From an uncultured Lachnospiraceae bacterium (GTDB lineage: Bacteria > Bacillota > Clostridia > Lachnospirales > Lachnospiraceae), in NCBI GenBank assembly GCA_951800685.1, contig CATOJY010000015.1, positions 1-64,000 on the forward strand: DNA of 64,000 nt, read 5' to 3'. This document shows, in pieces, positions 35,440 through 45,104 of this stretch (position 1 is its first letter; every line of letters begins with the position of its first letter). Made by a program: the position numbers and the translations under genes. Below the pieces are notes generated by a model. That model searched no databases. It saw only the letters and a list, made by a program, of their open reading frames with translations, and was not told the origin of the DNA.

Positions 35440-36171
35440 ATGGGAAAGTTTCACCTGATTTATTACATCAATATGGGTGCGCCGGATATTGCATATTCTC
35501 TGGAAAAGGCAGAAAAATATTTATCCATGGGGGTACGAGCGCTGCAATTTGATCTTCCATCGCGGAATCCTTACAGGGAAACGCCGTTGATCCAGGAGAA
35601 AATGGCATATGCGTATGCAAAATATGAAAGCTATTCTTGTTTTCTGGAGGCGTTGACTTCCTTTCGGAGCCGTTACCCTGATTTTGAAATGCAGATGGTC
35701 TCCTATGAGGATGTAGTAATGACCATCGGGACTACGGCTTACATAGATTTTTGCCGGAAGAATGCGGTGAAAACCTGTCGTATCTCTGGTGAGGGTGTGA
35801 TTGAGCTGGCAAGGGAAGATTTCAACAGAGCGGGAATTGATACGTTGACGTTTATTGATTACGACATGAAACAGAAGGATATTGATTTTGCGAGGCAGAC
35901 GGGCCGCAGAGTAATGCTGCGGAATATCCGGGAGGGGATGGAACCAAGAGAAGGAATGTGCAGCTGGAAAGAGCGGATCTCTTTTCTGCGGGAAAATGGT
36001 ATTCAAGCGCCGATTTATGCGACCGCGGGAATCACCTGTGGAGCTGATCTGATCGAGGCCAAGAAGGCGGGAGCAGATGGCGCTTTTGTGGGGAACTGTC
36101 TGATGAAATTATGGGAGGATGAGCCGCAAATGGAGAATTTGCTGCTTGATCTTGAGGCGGCGGCAGGCAGT
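35440..36171 (+). CDS. TrpA-like TIM-barrel protein 1
   Basis: A 243-residue protein with the tryptophan synthase alpha layout: GAPD early, the loop ALQFDLPSRNPYRETPLIQ after strand two, and GADGAFVGNCLMKL at the phosphate end. Compared with TrpA (ALELGIPFSDPLADGPTIQ) the catalytic Glu49 is Gln36 here, Asp60 is Glu47, and Asp56 is Asn43. So it is unlikely to cleave indole-glycerol phosphate, and there is no trpB or other trp gene nearby. The ATG has AGGAGG seven bases upstream; an earlier ATG at 35407 overlaps the promoter. The stop codon ends at 36174. It is the first of ten genes and is paired with a second TrpA-like gene, perhaps as a heteromer. Confidence 0.75.
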
Positions 36172-36276
36172 TAGCATTCTGGTAAGAAATAGGAATCTGA
36201 TAGGAGACTGAGCGGCAGGATGAAAACAAAGAAGTGGAAGTGCTAAGGTATACGGCACTTCGGAATGGAGGAGAAA

Positions 36277-37008
36277 ATGAGTGTAAAAGTGATCTGCTAT
36301 CTTTCTTTCGGTTACCCGACGATTGAAGAGAGCATGGAAATGGCGGAACATTATATTGAAGGGGGATGTGATGCGATTGAGGTAAGTATTCCGCCGAAGA
36401 ACCCTTATCGTGACAGCGCGTATCTGCAGGAGTTATTTCATAAGGCGATGGATCACTGTTCTGACTATGAAGAATATTTGGAAGGCATTGCCAGGATGAC
36501 AGATAAACATCCGGGAACGGCGTTTTTCTTTGTGTTGTATCATGAGGTAATCATGGCGATCGGGGCTGAAAAGCTTGGACGTTTCTGCAAGGACCATCAT
36601 ATCACGAATATCATATCGGGGGATCTGCATGATGAGGAGGCGATACAGACATTACACAGATGTGGGGTGAAACTGGCGCGCTCCGTGAATTATAAGATGG
36701 AAGAAGCAGATATTATGCGGTGTATTCAGGCGGATGGGTTTACCTATATGCAAGCTTTTCCCAGCGAAGGACAGTATGTAAAACCGGGATTTGAGGAACT
36801 TGAAACATGTATACAGTATTTACGGAAGCGCAAAGTGTCAGAGCCGATCTATTGTGGTGCAGGAATTAAGTGTCCGGAAGATGCGGCGAAGGTAAAAGCG
36901 GCAGGCGGCAACGGTTTCTTCGTAGGAAGTTCTATTATCAAGCTGTATGAGAAACCAGAGGAACTGGTAAAGCTCATACAAGAATATAAAGAAGCAGTAC
37001 AGGACTAG
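36277..37008 (+). CDS. TrpA-like TIM-barrel protein 2
   Basis: A 243-residue paralogue of the preceding protein. The active-site loop reads AIEVSIPPKNPYRDSAYLQ: Glu35 and Asp46 keep the spacing of the TrpA catalytic pair Glu49/Asp60 (11 residues). Asn42 replaces the usual Asp of SDP, and the motif NPYR is shared by both paralogues but not by TrpA. The phosphate-binding end is GNGFFVGSSIIKLYE. This suggests an active retro-aldol or related lyase on a different phosphorylated substrate. GGAGGAG precedes the ATG; the earlier ATG at 36265 precedes that site. The gene starts 102 bases after protein 1. Confidence 0.75.
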   Translation: MSVKVICYLSFGYPTIEESMEMAEHYIEGGCDAIEVSIPPKNPYRDSAYLQELFHKAMDHCSDYEEYLEGIARMTDKHPGTAFFFVLYHEVIMAIGAEKLGRFCKDHHITNIISGDLHDEEAIQTLHRCGVKLARSVNYKMEEADIMRCIQADGFTYMQAFPSEGQYVKPGFEELETCIQYLRKRKVSEPIYCGAGIKCPEDAAKVKAAGGNGFFVGSSIIKLYEKPEELVKLIQEYKEAVQD

Positions 37009-37087
37009 TGTGTTGCAGTACAAGAATAGTTTGCTGCACAAAAACAGATTGGTGATCAGAAAAATACTGCACCAGACAAGGGAAAGG

Positions 37088-38275
37088 ATGAGTGAGATGA
37101 AAGATTTTTGGTATTATGTTCCAACACGTATTAATTTTGGGCCCTCTTGTTTTCAATATCTGGTTGAGACGGTACGCCAGTGGGGATCGAAACCGCTGCT
37201 GGTATACGGAGGTGGATCGATCAAGAAGAATGGAGCGTACAATGCAGTGGCGGATCGTCTGACAGAAGCAGGGATTGCGTTTGCCGAACTGGGAGGTGTG
37301 GAACCGAATCCCAGATACGAATCCGTTTTGAAGGGGAATGAAATATGTCAGAAGGAAAAGTGTGACATTCTGCTGCCGATTGGCGGTGCAAGCGCAATTG
37401 ACTGTGCAAAATCTATTGCTTCGACGGTGAATTATGATGGAGAGCCATGGGATATTATCAGTAAGAAGGTACCAGTGGGTAAGGTACTTCCAGTGATCGC
37501 AGTGCCTACACTGGCAGCGGCAGGATCTGAGATGTCTACCAGTTCCGTGATCAGCCGTATGGATATTAATGTGAAAGCCGGATATTCCAGCCCTGATATG
37601 CGGCCGCGGGCCTCTTTCTTAAACCCGGAATTTACTTATACTATGCCGAAGAAACAGACTGCTGCCGGCGTAGCGGATGCAATCAGCCATGTGATGGAAT
37701 CTTATTTTTCCAATGTGCCGGAGGCATATCTGCAGACGAAATTCGGCGAGGCGCTTTTTGATACTTTATTCCACTATGGAAAAATCGCCTATGAGGAGCC
37801 AGAGAACTATGAGGCAAGATCTAATATCATGTGGGCGTGCTGCTGGGCCATTAATGGCCTGACGGTAAAGGGTAATCCTGTGGGATGGTCTATGCACAAG
37901 CTGGAACATGAACTGTCGGCTTACTATGATGTGACACATGGTGTCGGTCTTGCGATCATCATGCCCGCCTGGCTGACATGGATGCTGCGGGAGGAGAATG
38001 CATACCGTTATCTTGGTTATCTCAAGTCGTCCTTTGGCATTGATCCGGTTGGAATGAATGAGATGGAAGCGGCCAGGCTTGCGATAGAGAAAACAAAGGA
38101 ATACTTCAGGTCACTGGATTTGCCATTGACACTTAAGGAGATCGGTGTGGAAGAGAGCCTTCTGCCAGTCATGGCACATGAAGCTGCAGTGATTGGTAAA
38201 GACTATTTTGACAAGGCGTTCTGTGTGCTGGACGAAGCATCGGCTCTGGAAATTTACAGACTGGCGTATGAATAA
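37088..38275 (+). CDS. Iron-containing alcohol dehydrogenase (butanol dehydrogenase type)
   Basis: Group III NAD(P)-dependent alcohol dehydrogenase of 395 residues. The NAD-binding GGGSIKKNGAY and GGASAIDCAKSIA are present, and the metal ligands lie in GVADAISHVMES, MHKLEHELSAYYDVTHG. It interconverts an aldehyde and an alcohol. In this operon it would reduce an aldehyde released by the lyases, or oxidise an alcohol substrate. AAGGGAAAGG precedes two close ATGs (37088 and 37097); either may be used. 79 bases separate it from the TrpA-like gene. Confidence 0.9.
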   Translation: MSEMKDFWYYVPTRINFGPSCFQYLVETVRQWGSKPLLVYGGGSIKKNGAYNAVADRLTEAGIAFAELGGVEPNPRYESVLKGNEICQKEKCDILLPIGGASAIDCAKSIASTVNYDGEPWDIISKKVPVGKVLPVIAVPTLAAAGSEMSTSSVISRMDINVKAGYSSPDMRPRASFLNPEFTYTMPKKQTAAGVADAISHVMESYFSNVPEAYLQTKFGEALFDTLFHYGKIAYEEPENYEARSNIMWACCWAINGLTVKGNPVGWSMHKLEHELSAYYDVTHGVGLAIIMPAWLTWMLREENAYRYLGYLKSSFGIDPVGMNEMEAARLAIEKTKEYFRSLDLPLTLKEIGVEESLLPVMAHEAAVIGKDYFDKAFCVLDEASALEIYRLAYE

Positions 38276-38319
38276 GGATAGGGATAAAAGCACAAAAGAT
38301 TCGAAAGGAGAAAAGGATT

Positions 38320-39591
38320 ATGCGTAAAGACAGGATTTGCAATCTATTCAAGAAAGCGGGAGCGGTCGCAATGGCTGTTGTCCTCACTTTTTCTCTCGCG
38401 GCATGCGGGAATCAGCAAGAAGAGAAAAAAGCGGATATAAGTGCGGATGAAAAGGGAAACGAGGCGGAGCCTGCTGTAAAGGAAGAAAGCAGCGAACCGG
38501 AGGCTGTTTCGGAAGAAGAACCAGCTAAAATTGCCTTGATCATGCAGCAGGGCGGTCTCGGCGACCAAGGGTTTAACGACACAGCCCATGCAGGTCTGAC
38601 AGCTTGTAAGGAAAAATATAATATCGAGTTTAACGCTGTAGAATGTACGGATACGACACAGGGCGATACGCTGATCCGGGAATTGTGTGAAGGCGGCTAT
38701 GGTATGATTATTAATTTGGAAGCGGGAATCAGCTCTAATATGTATGCGGTTTCCCAGGATTACCCGGAGATTTATTTCGTGGCAGTAGGGCGCCAGCTGC
38801 AGTACAATCCGGTGGAGGGATTTGAAAAGACCCCGGATAATGTATTGGAATCCTATGTCACGTTGAACGAACACTCTTTCCTTGCAGGGGTTGCAGCAGC
38901 TTTTGCAGCAACAGACGGCAATACGCTGATCGATGGTGTAGGCCAGAAAGAGGGATGTAATATTGGTATTCTTTTTGGGGCGGAGTCTGTAGGCTTCTAT
39001 CAGTATGGGGATGGATTCAGACAGGGAGCATTGTTTTACAATCCAGATGCCAACGTTTATATAGATTATACGGTCGGCTTCTCTGATACGGCTAATGCAC
39101 AGACGATCGCTGAAAATATGATCAATAATATGGGGTGTGACGTTATCTGGACATGTTGTGGAACGGCAGGACTCGGCGGACTGCAGGCTTGTAAGATGTC
39201 GAATGCTTTTGGGATCGGCGTTGATTCTGATCAGGACGAGGTACAGCCTGGGTTTATCCTCACATCGGCGATTCGTGATAACAGTACTTTGATGGAGTTT
39301 TATGTCAGCAAATATGTGGAAGGCAATCTTTCCCAGGAAGAGCCGGATGTATTCAATCTCACCAACGGCGGAGTGGATATTACGGATATGAGCGTGATCA
39401 GCCAGTATGTTACAGATCAGGACAAGTTAAAAGAACTGCAGGAACTGCTCGAAAAGTGCCGGGGCTGGATTGCGGATGGAACCATCGAAGTGTTTGATGC
39501 CAGAAGAGCCAGCGTGGAGAACGACGGGGAACGTCTGGATGAGTGGATGGAAACTTCCGGGAAGTTTGTAACGCTTGGGGAATTAGAATAG
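38320..39591 (+). CDS. BMP-family nucleoside-binding lipoprotein
   Basis: Binding protein of a nucleoside-type ABC importer (BmpA/PnrA/NupN group), 423 residues. The signal peptide ends at lipobox LAAC (Cys about 29), followed by a Lys/Glu-rich linker. The mature domain begins with the family opening KIALIMQQGGLGDQGFND, and the end of lobe one reads GVGQKEGCNIGILFG. AAAGGAGAAAAGG lies before the ATG. It is followed by its ATPase and two permeases. The ligand is probably a nucleoside or a ribosylated compound. Confidence 0.9.
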   Translation: MRKDRICNLFKKAGAVAMAVVLTFSLAACGNQQEEKKADISADEKGNEAEPAVKEESSEPEAVSEEEPAKIALIMQQGGLGDQGFNDTAHAGLTACKEKYNIEFNAVECTDTTQGDTLIRELCEGGYGMIINLEAGISSNMYAVSQDYPEIYFVAVGRQLQYNPVEGFEKTPDNVLESYVTLNEHSFLAGVAAAFAATDGNTLIDGVGQKEGCNIGILFGAESVGFYQYGDGFRQGALFYNPDANVYIDYTVGFSDTANAQTIAENMINNMGCDVIWTCCGTAGLGGLQACKMSNAFGIGVDSDQDEVQPGFILTSAIRDNSTLMEFYVSKYVEGNLSQEEPDVFNLTNGGVDITDMSVISQYVTDQDKLKELQELLEKCRGWIADGTIEVFDARRASVENDGERLDEWMETSGKFVTLGELE

Positions 39592-39693
39592 CGTGAGAAA
39601 GATTTCTAAAGCTCATGCCAGTAGACTTTTTGCTAAAAAGGACTAAGTCATGCGCTGGATTTGGATATTTGCACAGTAGATGAATGGAGGTTA

Positions 39694-41325
39694 ATGCGGG
39701 TGGGCGATAGGAATACCATAATTGAAACAAGGAGTCTGACCAGGAAATTTGGGGATTTTACTGCAAATGACCGTATCAGCCTTGCGATCAAAGAAGGAGA
39801 GATCCGTGCGATTATAGGAGAAAACGGAGCTGGTAAGTCTACGCTTATGAATATGCTCTATGGGATTTTACAGCCTACGTCGGGGCAGCTTCTGTATCGG
39901 GGCAGGGAGGTTTCTTTGAAATCTCCCAAGGATGCCATTGCGCTTGGCATTGGTATGGTTCATCAGCATTTTAAGCTTTCTCCCTCTTTGACTGTCTATG
40001 AGAACATCGTGCTAGGTGCAGAGACGGTGCGCACGCATGCCGTGTTGGGCAGGAAAATCCCTGGGCTGTTAATCGACAGCAGGAAAGAGAAGGAAGAAAT
40101 TCAGGAGCTGATCGACCGGTTTGATTTTAATCTGAATATTACAGATAAAGTAGCGGATATTTCTGTGGGAGCGAAGCAGAGAGTAGAGATTTTGAAAATG
40201 CTTTACCGGGATGTGGATCTGTTGATCCTGGACGAACCCACGGCAGTTCTGATCCCGCAAGAAGTGGATGATCTGATCGAACGGCTGATCGCGTTAAAGA
40301 AGAGCGGTAAGACGATCATCATTATCACGCATAAGCTCAATGAAGTCAAGATGTGTGCGGATAATATTTCTGTCATCCGTGCTGGGCAGCTGATCGGGAC
40401 GGTTCCCAATGACAGCAGTACCACCAACGAAAGCCTGGCGGAGATGATGGTGGGAAGACAGGTGCTTCTGCGGGTTAATAAGAGTGGTAAGAGCGCTGGG
40501 GAAAAGGTACGGTTTGCCGTCAGAAATCTGACAGCGGTAGACAGCGAGAATAAGAAGATCTTAAATAATATTTCTTTTGAGATTCATGAGAATGAAGTAG
40601 TAGGAGTAGCCGGGGTAGAAGGAAACGGGCAAACAGAATTAATGCTGGCTCTCAGCGGGTTAATGGATGTCAAAGAAGGCAGTGTAACGATGGAAGGTGA
40701 GGAGATTTGCGGATTATGGCCGGATGAACTGCGGAAGAAAGGAATCGGTTTTATTCCGGAAGACAGGTACCAGCAGGGACTATGCTTAGAAGAAAAGATC
40801 TCCAATAATATCATTGCTGGTTATCATGAACTACCCCCGTACTGCAAGAAAGGAATTATGAATTACCGGGTGATCCGTGAAAACAGCAAAAAGCTGGTGA
40901 AAGAGTATGATGTCCGGCTCAGTGCAGACGCGGATCCCACCGTTGGATGTCTGTCCGGGGGTAACGCGCAGAAAGTTATCATAGCAAGAGAGTTTTGCAG
41001 AGATCCGAGGGTACTGTTAGTCAGTCAGCCAACCAGAGGAGTAGATATTGGGGCGATTGAATTTATCCATAACCAGATTTTGGCAATGCGTGACAGAGGT
41101 GCAGCAGTTATGGTTATTTCCTCAGATCTGTCGGAGGTGGTGGGTTTATCTGACAGAATCATTGTCATGTACCATGGCGAGATCACGGGTTGTTTTCGGG
41201 CGGATGAAGTGAATTTCAGCGAATTGGGGCTTTATATGTCCGGAGTCAAACATATGTCGGCGGAAGAAATGCTTCCGGAAAAATACGCAAGAGAAAAGGA
41301 GGCGGCAGCGAATGAAAGAGAATGA
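39694..41325 (+). CDS. Nucleoside-type ABC transporter ATPase (two ATPase domains)
   Basis: A 543-residue duplicated ATPase of the RbsA/NupO kind. The first half has Walker A GENGAGKST and Walker B LLILDEPTAV. The second half has a degenerate Walker A region (GVEGNGQTELM) and signature CLSGGNAQKV. GGAGG lies only three bases from the ATG at 39694 and nine from a GTG at 39700, so the GTG may be the true start. It overlaps the next gene by 14 bases. Powers uptake with the BMP lipoprotein. Confidence 0.92.
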   Translation: MRVGDRNTIIETRSLTRKFGDFTANDRISLAIKEGEIRAIIGENGAGKSTLMNMLYGILQPTSGQLLYRGREVSLKSPKDAIALGIGMVHQHFKLSPSLTVYENIVLGAETVRTHAVLGRKIPGLLIDSRKEKEEIQELIDRFDFNLNITDKVADISVGAKQRVEILKMLYRDVDLLILDEPTAVLIPQEVDDLIERLIALKKSGKTIIIITHKLNEVKMCADNISVIRAGQLIGTVPNDSSTTNESLAEMMVGRQVLLRVNKSGKSAGEKVRFAVRNLTAVDSENKKILNNISFEIHENEVVGVAGVEGNGQTELMLALSGLMDVKEGSVTMEGEEICGLWPDELRKKGIGFIPEDRYQQGLCLEEKISNNIIAGYHELPPYCKKGIMNYRVIRENSKKLVKEYDVRLSADADPTVGCLSGGNAQKVIIAREFCRDPRVLLVSQPTRGVDIGAIEFIHNQILAMRDRGAAVMVISSDLSEVVGLSDRIIVMYHGEITGCFRADEVNFSELGLYMSGVKHMSAEEMLPEKYAREKEAAANERE

Positions 41326-42430
41326 TTTCCGCAATAAAGCTGTAGCGATCGGAATAAGGTTTTGTGACATTTTAATACCGTTGCTTCTTGCGTTTGGAGT
41401 AGGAGCCGTCTTTTCCCTGATCTGTGGATGCAATCCTTTTACTTTATATGGCTATATCGTGAAGAAGGCTTTCTTTTCGATGGGCGGTTTCCTGAATACA
41501 CTTGGGTATGCAACGCCGATCATTATTACTGGTATGGCAACTTCCCTTTCCCTGAAAGCAAAGGTATTTAATATGGGAGTGGAAGGACAGGTGTTTGTTG
41601 GTGCTTTTGTAGCCGCGCTTGCAGGATATATGATCACTGGACTTCCTACACTGCTGCATGTAACTTTGTGTCTGGTCATTGCAGCAACAGCAGGCGCACT
41701 TTATGCTTTCATTCCAGGAATTTTGAAAGCGAAGCTGAATGTCAACGAGGTTGTGACTACGATCATGTTAAACAGCATAGCGACGATTGTGACAGGATTT
41801 CTGACGCAGAGCTATCTGGGTACAGGAGATGCTTATGCCCATACAGAGAATATTCTGCAGACGGCCAGGCTTGTGAAGTTGGACAGCAAATACCGCTGTA
41901 CGACGGCGATCTTTATCGCACTTGTAATTTGGGCATTTGTGTTCTTTCTCATGAAAAGAACAAAGTTCGGGTATGACATTAACTGTATTGGGAAACAGAT
42001 GGAGTTTTCGGATGCCGTAGGAATGCGCGTGAGCAGAAAGATTATCTGGATTTTTGTGATTGGTGGTTCTTTTGGAGGAATTGCAGGCGCAACAGAGATT
42101 ATGGGAGTCAATTATAATTTTGTAAATACGTTTTCCGCCAATCCGGGAATCGGTTGGGATGGATTCTTTGCTTGTATTCTCGCTGGCAGTGAGCCAGTTG
42201 GTGTTCTTCTGTATGCGGTTGTGTTCGGTGCGCTGCGGTATGGCGCGTTGGCGGCACAGACTGGACTGGGTGTACCGCTTGATCTGATCAATATTGTAAA
42301 GAGTACGTTGGTATTGTTTATGGCATTGAAATTGTTTGTCAATCACAGGGGCGCGCTCCAGGATCTCTTAGTCAGGGGAAGGAGAAAGACTGACGCCTCA
42401 TTGGCAGCGGAAGGGGAGGATGGACTATGA
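41312..42430 (+). CDS. Nucleoside-type ABC transporter permease 1
   Basis: A 372-residue membrane protein of the BPD_transp_2 fold (NupP-like), with about nine to ten membrane segments. The signature MGVEGQVFVGAFVAAL lies near residue 90 and the late GWDGFFACILAGSEPVG is conserved in the family. AGGAGG sits nine bases before the ATG inside the ATPase gene. It overlaps permease 2 by four bases (ATGA). Confidence 0.92.
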   Translation: MKENDFRNKAVAIGIRFCDILIPLLLAFGVGAVFSLICGCNPFTLYGYIVKKAFFSMGGFLNTLGYATPIIITGMATSLSLKAKVFNMGVEGQVFVGAFVAALAGYMITGLPTLLHVTLCLVIAATAGALYAFIPGILKAKLNVNEVVTTIMLNSIATIVTGFLTQSYLGTGDAYAHTENILQTARLVKLDSKYRCTTAIFIALVIWAFVFFLMKRTKFGYDINCIGKQMEFSDAVGMRVSRKIIWIFVIGGSFGGIAGATEIMGVNYNFVNTFSANPGIGWDGFFACILAGSEPVGVLLYAVVFGALRYGALAAQTGLGVPLDLINIVKSTLVLFMALKLFVNHRGALQDLLVRGRRKTDASLAAEGEDGL

Positions 42431-43359
42431 ATGTTGATCTGATTCTTAACCTGTTAAAAATGACGGTAGAAGCAAGCACTCCTTATCTGCTCATCACGAT
42501 TGGCGGTGTATTTGTCGCAAGGGCAGGCGTATTTAATATTTCGCTGGAAGGATGCACGGAATTTGCCGCCTTTGCAGGAATCCTGTTTGGGGTTCTTTCG
42601 CAGAGCATATTGGTAGGCGTTGTCTCGGCGTTTCTGGTTGCCATTTTACTGAATCTGCTTTTTTATCTGTTTACTGTTAAGCTGAAAGCAGACCTGACAG
42701 TAATTGGATGTGCGATCAACCTGCTGGCGGCTTGTATTCCGGCTTGTCTTCTCCAGGCATTGTTTGGTACAAGAAGTAATCTGGTGGCGACAGATCTGAT
42801 CGATCCCATGAAGATGAGAGTGGATGTTCCGATCTTGCGTGCAATCCCAGTGCTTAGCGGTATCTTCAATAACCAGACCAGGATCACTTATCTGACCTTT
42901 GGCATCGTAGTTTGTCTGATCATTTTAATGTACAGGACGAAGTTTGGTATCTATGTCAGGGTTACAGGGGAGAATGTCGGTGCGGCGAAATCAGTGGGCG
43001 TCAAGACCAATCAGATTAAGCTGATCTGTCTATTGTTGTCTGCAGCGACTTGTGCGTTGGCAGGATTAAACCTTTCCGTAGAGGAACTTGGCATCTATAC
43101 GATCAATATGACAGCTAACCGTGGTTTTATCTGCTTAAGCGCGATTAACTGTGGACGCAAGGAACCTCACAGGGCGTGTATTTATGCGGTGATTTTTGGT
43201 TTTGCGAGAGCATTGCAGACGATCCTGAACAATTATGTTCCCGTGGCGATTTCTTCTTTGATTGGCATTCTGCCTTATGTGACAATCATTGTGGCATTGC
43301 TGGTCGTGGAGATACCTAATGCGCGCAAGAACCATCTACGGATCTTTAAAGGAGCTTAA
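42427..43359 (+). CDS. Nucleoside-type ABC transporter permease 2
   Basis: A 310-residue NupQ-like permease with about eight membrane segments. NISLEGCTEFAAFAGI is the family signature near residue 36, and ANRGFICLSAINCGRKEPH is the conserved coupling region. Its start overlaps the previous stop, as expected for subunits made in equal amounts. It completes the importer. Confidence 0.92.
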   Translation: MNVDLILNLLKMTVEASTPYLLITIGGVFVARAGVFNISLEGCTEFAAFAGILFGVLSQSILVGVVSAFLVAILLNLLFYLFTVKLKADLTVIGCAINLLAACIPACLLQALFGTRSNLVATDLIDPMKMRVDVPILRAIPVLSGIFNNQTRITYLTFGIVVCLIILMYRTKFGIYVRVTGENVGAAKSVGVKTNQIKLICLLLSAATCALAGLNLSVEELGIYTINMTANRGFICLSAINCGRKEPHRACIYAVIFGFARALQTILNNYVPVAISSLIGILPYVTIIVALLVVEIPNARKNHLRIFKGA

Positions 43360-43407
43360 AGTAAAGGGTGGGTAGGAGGAAGCATAGAAGGAAAGGAAAT
43401 AGATTTC

Positions 43408-43998
43408 ATGTATAAAACAGCAGTGCTTGTGATTGATATGCAAAAGGATTTTACACAGCCAGATGGCAGATTTTATTATCCTGAGACAACTGGCGTTATG
43501 ATGAAGACGTTTCCCGATAAGATCAACCAAATGCGGGAAGCAGGCGCGCTGGTTGTGATCGTGTATACGGCACATCCTAAAGAAGAAAAGGAGATTAATC
43601 CTGAGTTGACCCGGATGTTCCGCGATGGGAAGAAAGCATCCCTTGTGGAGGGAACAAAAGGGGCGCAGCTGGACGAGAGAATTCCTTATAAGGAAGAGCA
43701 GGACCTTCTGTGGCGCAAGTATGTGCCAAGTGCATTTTTCGGAACCGGATTGGATCAGGTTCTGAGAGAGAAAGGAATAGAGAATGTGCTGGTTTGCGGC
43801 GTGAAGACGAATGTATGCTGCAGGGCTACTGCCACAGATGCTTACAGTCACCGCTTCCGTACTTATATGATCAGCGACATGCTGGGGACAAATACAGCAC
43901 AGATCAATGATTTTCATCTGGAGGAAATGACGAAATATTTTGCGAAAGCGATTACATCGGAGGAAGTATTGCAGCGCTTTGGAAGAGGAGAATTTTAG
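43408..43998 (+). CDS. Isochorismatase-fold cysteine hydrolase
   Basis: A 196-residue hydrolase with the catalytic triad Asp10 (LVIDMQKDF), Lys104 (WRKYVPSAF) and Cys137 (VKTNVCCRA). The family includes nicotinamidase, isochorismatase, RutB ureidoacrylate hydrolase and biuret hydrolase, most of which break an amide or ureido bond. In this operon an amide product of ring or base breakdown is a reasonable substrate. GGAAAGGAAA precedes the ATG. 48 bases follow permease 2 and 2 bases precede the kinase gene. Confidence 0.88.
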   Translation: MYKTAVLVIDMQKDFTQPDGRFYYPETTGVMMKTFPDKINQMREAGALVVIVYTAHPKEEKEINPELTRMFRDGKKASLVEGTKGAQLDERIPYKEEQDLLWRKYVPSAFFGTGLDQVLREKGIENVLVCGVKTNVCCRATATDAYSHRFRTYMISDMLGTNTAQINDFHLEEMTKYFAKAITSEEVLQRFGRGEF

Positions 43999-44000
43999 AA

Positions 44001-45014
44001 ATGCATAAGCGCCCAAATTCGCAGATTGAGCAGGGATGGGGGATTAGTATGAAGGAACATTATGATTTCACTGTGATCGGGACTGCCGCCACAGTGACAG
44101 TGCTCAAAACCGATGAAATGCCGCAGCAAGGTAAATCCACGCCAGTGACGGGCGGTAATCTGCAGGTATGGGAGAATGGCGGCATGGGGTTTAATATCTG
44201 TGCCGGGTTGTCTAAGCTGGGAATGAAGGTTTATCCAGTATTGACTTATGTGGACGGCAGGCAGGAAGAATTTCTCCACCAGTTTGCCAGGATGCAGAAC
44301 TGGCCGGCGGAAGGTATTATGGATCCGCCGGCAGGCTCAGCGGGAACAACTCTTATGATACAGGATGGGAACAGGAATCATATGACACTGATTACGGAGT
44401 ATGCCAGAAGAATGCCGGACAGCGATTACTTTACTCCGCAGAAAATGGAGGATTCGTTTTTTGCCAAAAGCGATATGGTGATCCTGACGGTATCTATGGC
44501 GATGAATATGAGACCGGCTTTGGAGGCAGTCAAGCGGCATAAGGTTCCTTTATGCTTCTCCATGCGGCGTGATCCGGTGGCGCTTCCTGATGACCTTCTA
44601 AAGGAAATCGTGGAGGAGGCAGAGATTGTTTTTGCAAATGAAGACGAGACTGCATATATCAGGGAAGTGTTTTGTGTAAAGAAAATGGACGAGATTTTTG
44701 AGGGTAGAAAGTTGAAACACTATGTTGAAACATTAGGAAGCCACGGCAGCAGGATTTATTCCAGGCAGAAAGATGGAACGATTTTTGAGACAGTGGCGGA
44801 TGCTGTGCCTCCCTCTACACAGGGGATAGAAACGATTGGAGCCGGTGATGGATATGTAAGTGGATTTATGTATGGTTACAAAAGCGGGATGAATCTAAGA
44901 TCTTGCGCGGGGTATGGAAGCAGTGTAGCCTCGTTTGTGATCGAAAAGGAAGGAAGCATTACGAATCTCCCAACATGGGAGCAGATGATAAAGCGATATC
45001 TTCAAAGCTGCTAG
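44001..45014 (+). CDS. PfkB-family carbohydrate/nucleoside kinase
   Basis: Ribokinase-fold kinase. The substrate lid region is GGNLQVWENGGMGFNICAG, and the ATP/anion-hole motif with the catalytic Asp is IGAGDGYVSGF. It would phosphorylate the imported sugar or nucleoside. The start is uncertain: ATG at 44001 has AGGAG ten bases upstream, while ATG at 44049 (GGGGGA upstream) better fits the family, because homology begins at YDFTVIGTAA. Full length 337 residues, or 321 with the second start. The gene lies between the hydrolase and the BtpA-like gene. Confidence 0.88.
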   Translation: MHKRPNSQIEQGWGISMKEHYDFTVIGTAATVTVLKTDEMPQQGKSTPVTGGNLQVWENGGMGFNICAGLSKLGMKVYPVLTYVDGRQEEFLHQFARMQNWPAEGIMDPPAGSAGTTLMIQDGNRNHMTLITEYARRMPDSDYFTPQKMEDSFFAKSDMVILTVSMAMNMRPALEAVKRHKVPLCFSMRRDPVALPDDLLKEIVEEAEIVFANEDETAYIREVFCVKKMDEIFEGRKLKHYVETLGSHGSRIYSRQKDGTIFETVADAVPPSTQGIETIGAGDGYVSGFMYGYKSGMNLRSCAGYGSSVASFVIEKEGSITNLPTWEQMIKRYLQSC

Positions 45015-45104
45015 GCTGGAAAGTAAAACAGCAGCATACATAAAACGCAGCTTGTGCGCTGCGGATACAAACTTGCAGGCTAAGAGAAAGGCGTGGGTAT
45101 AAGA

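Noticed and set aside
35440..37008. Calling these genes trpA
   Set aside because: No trpB or other trp genes nearby, changed catalytic-loop residues, and a catabolic-type context, so only the fold is claimed.
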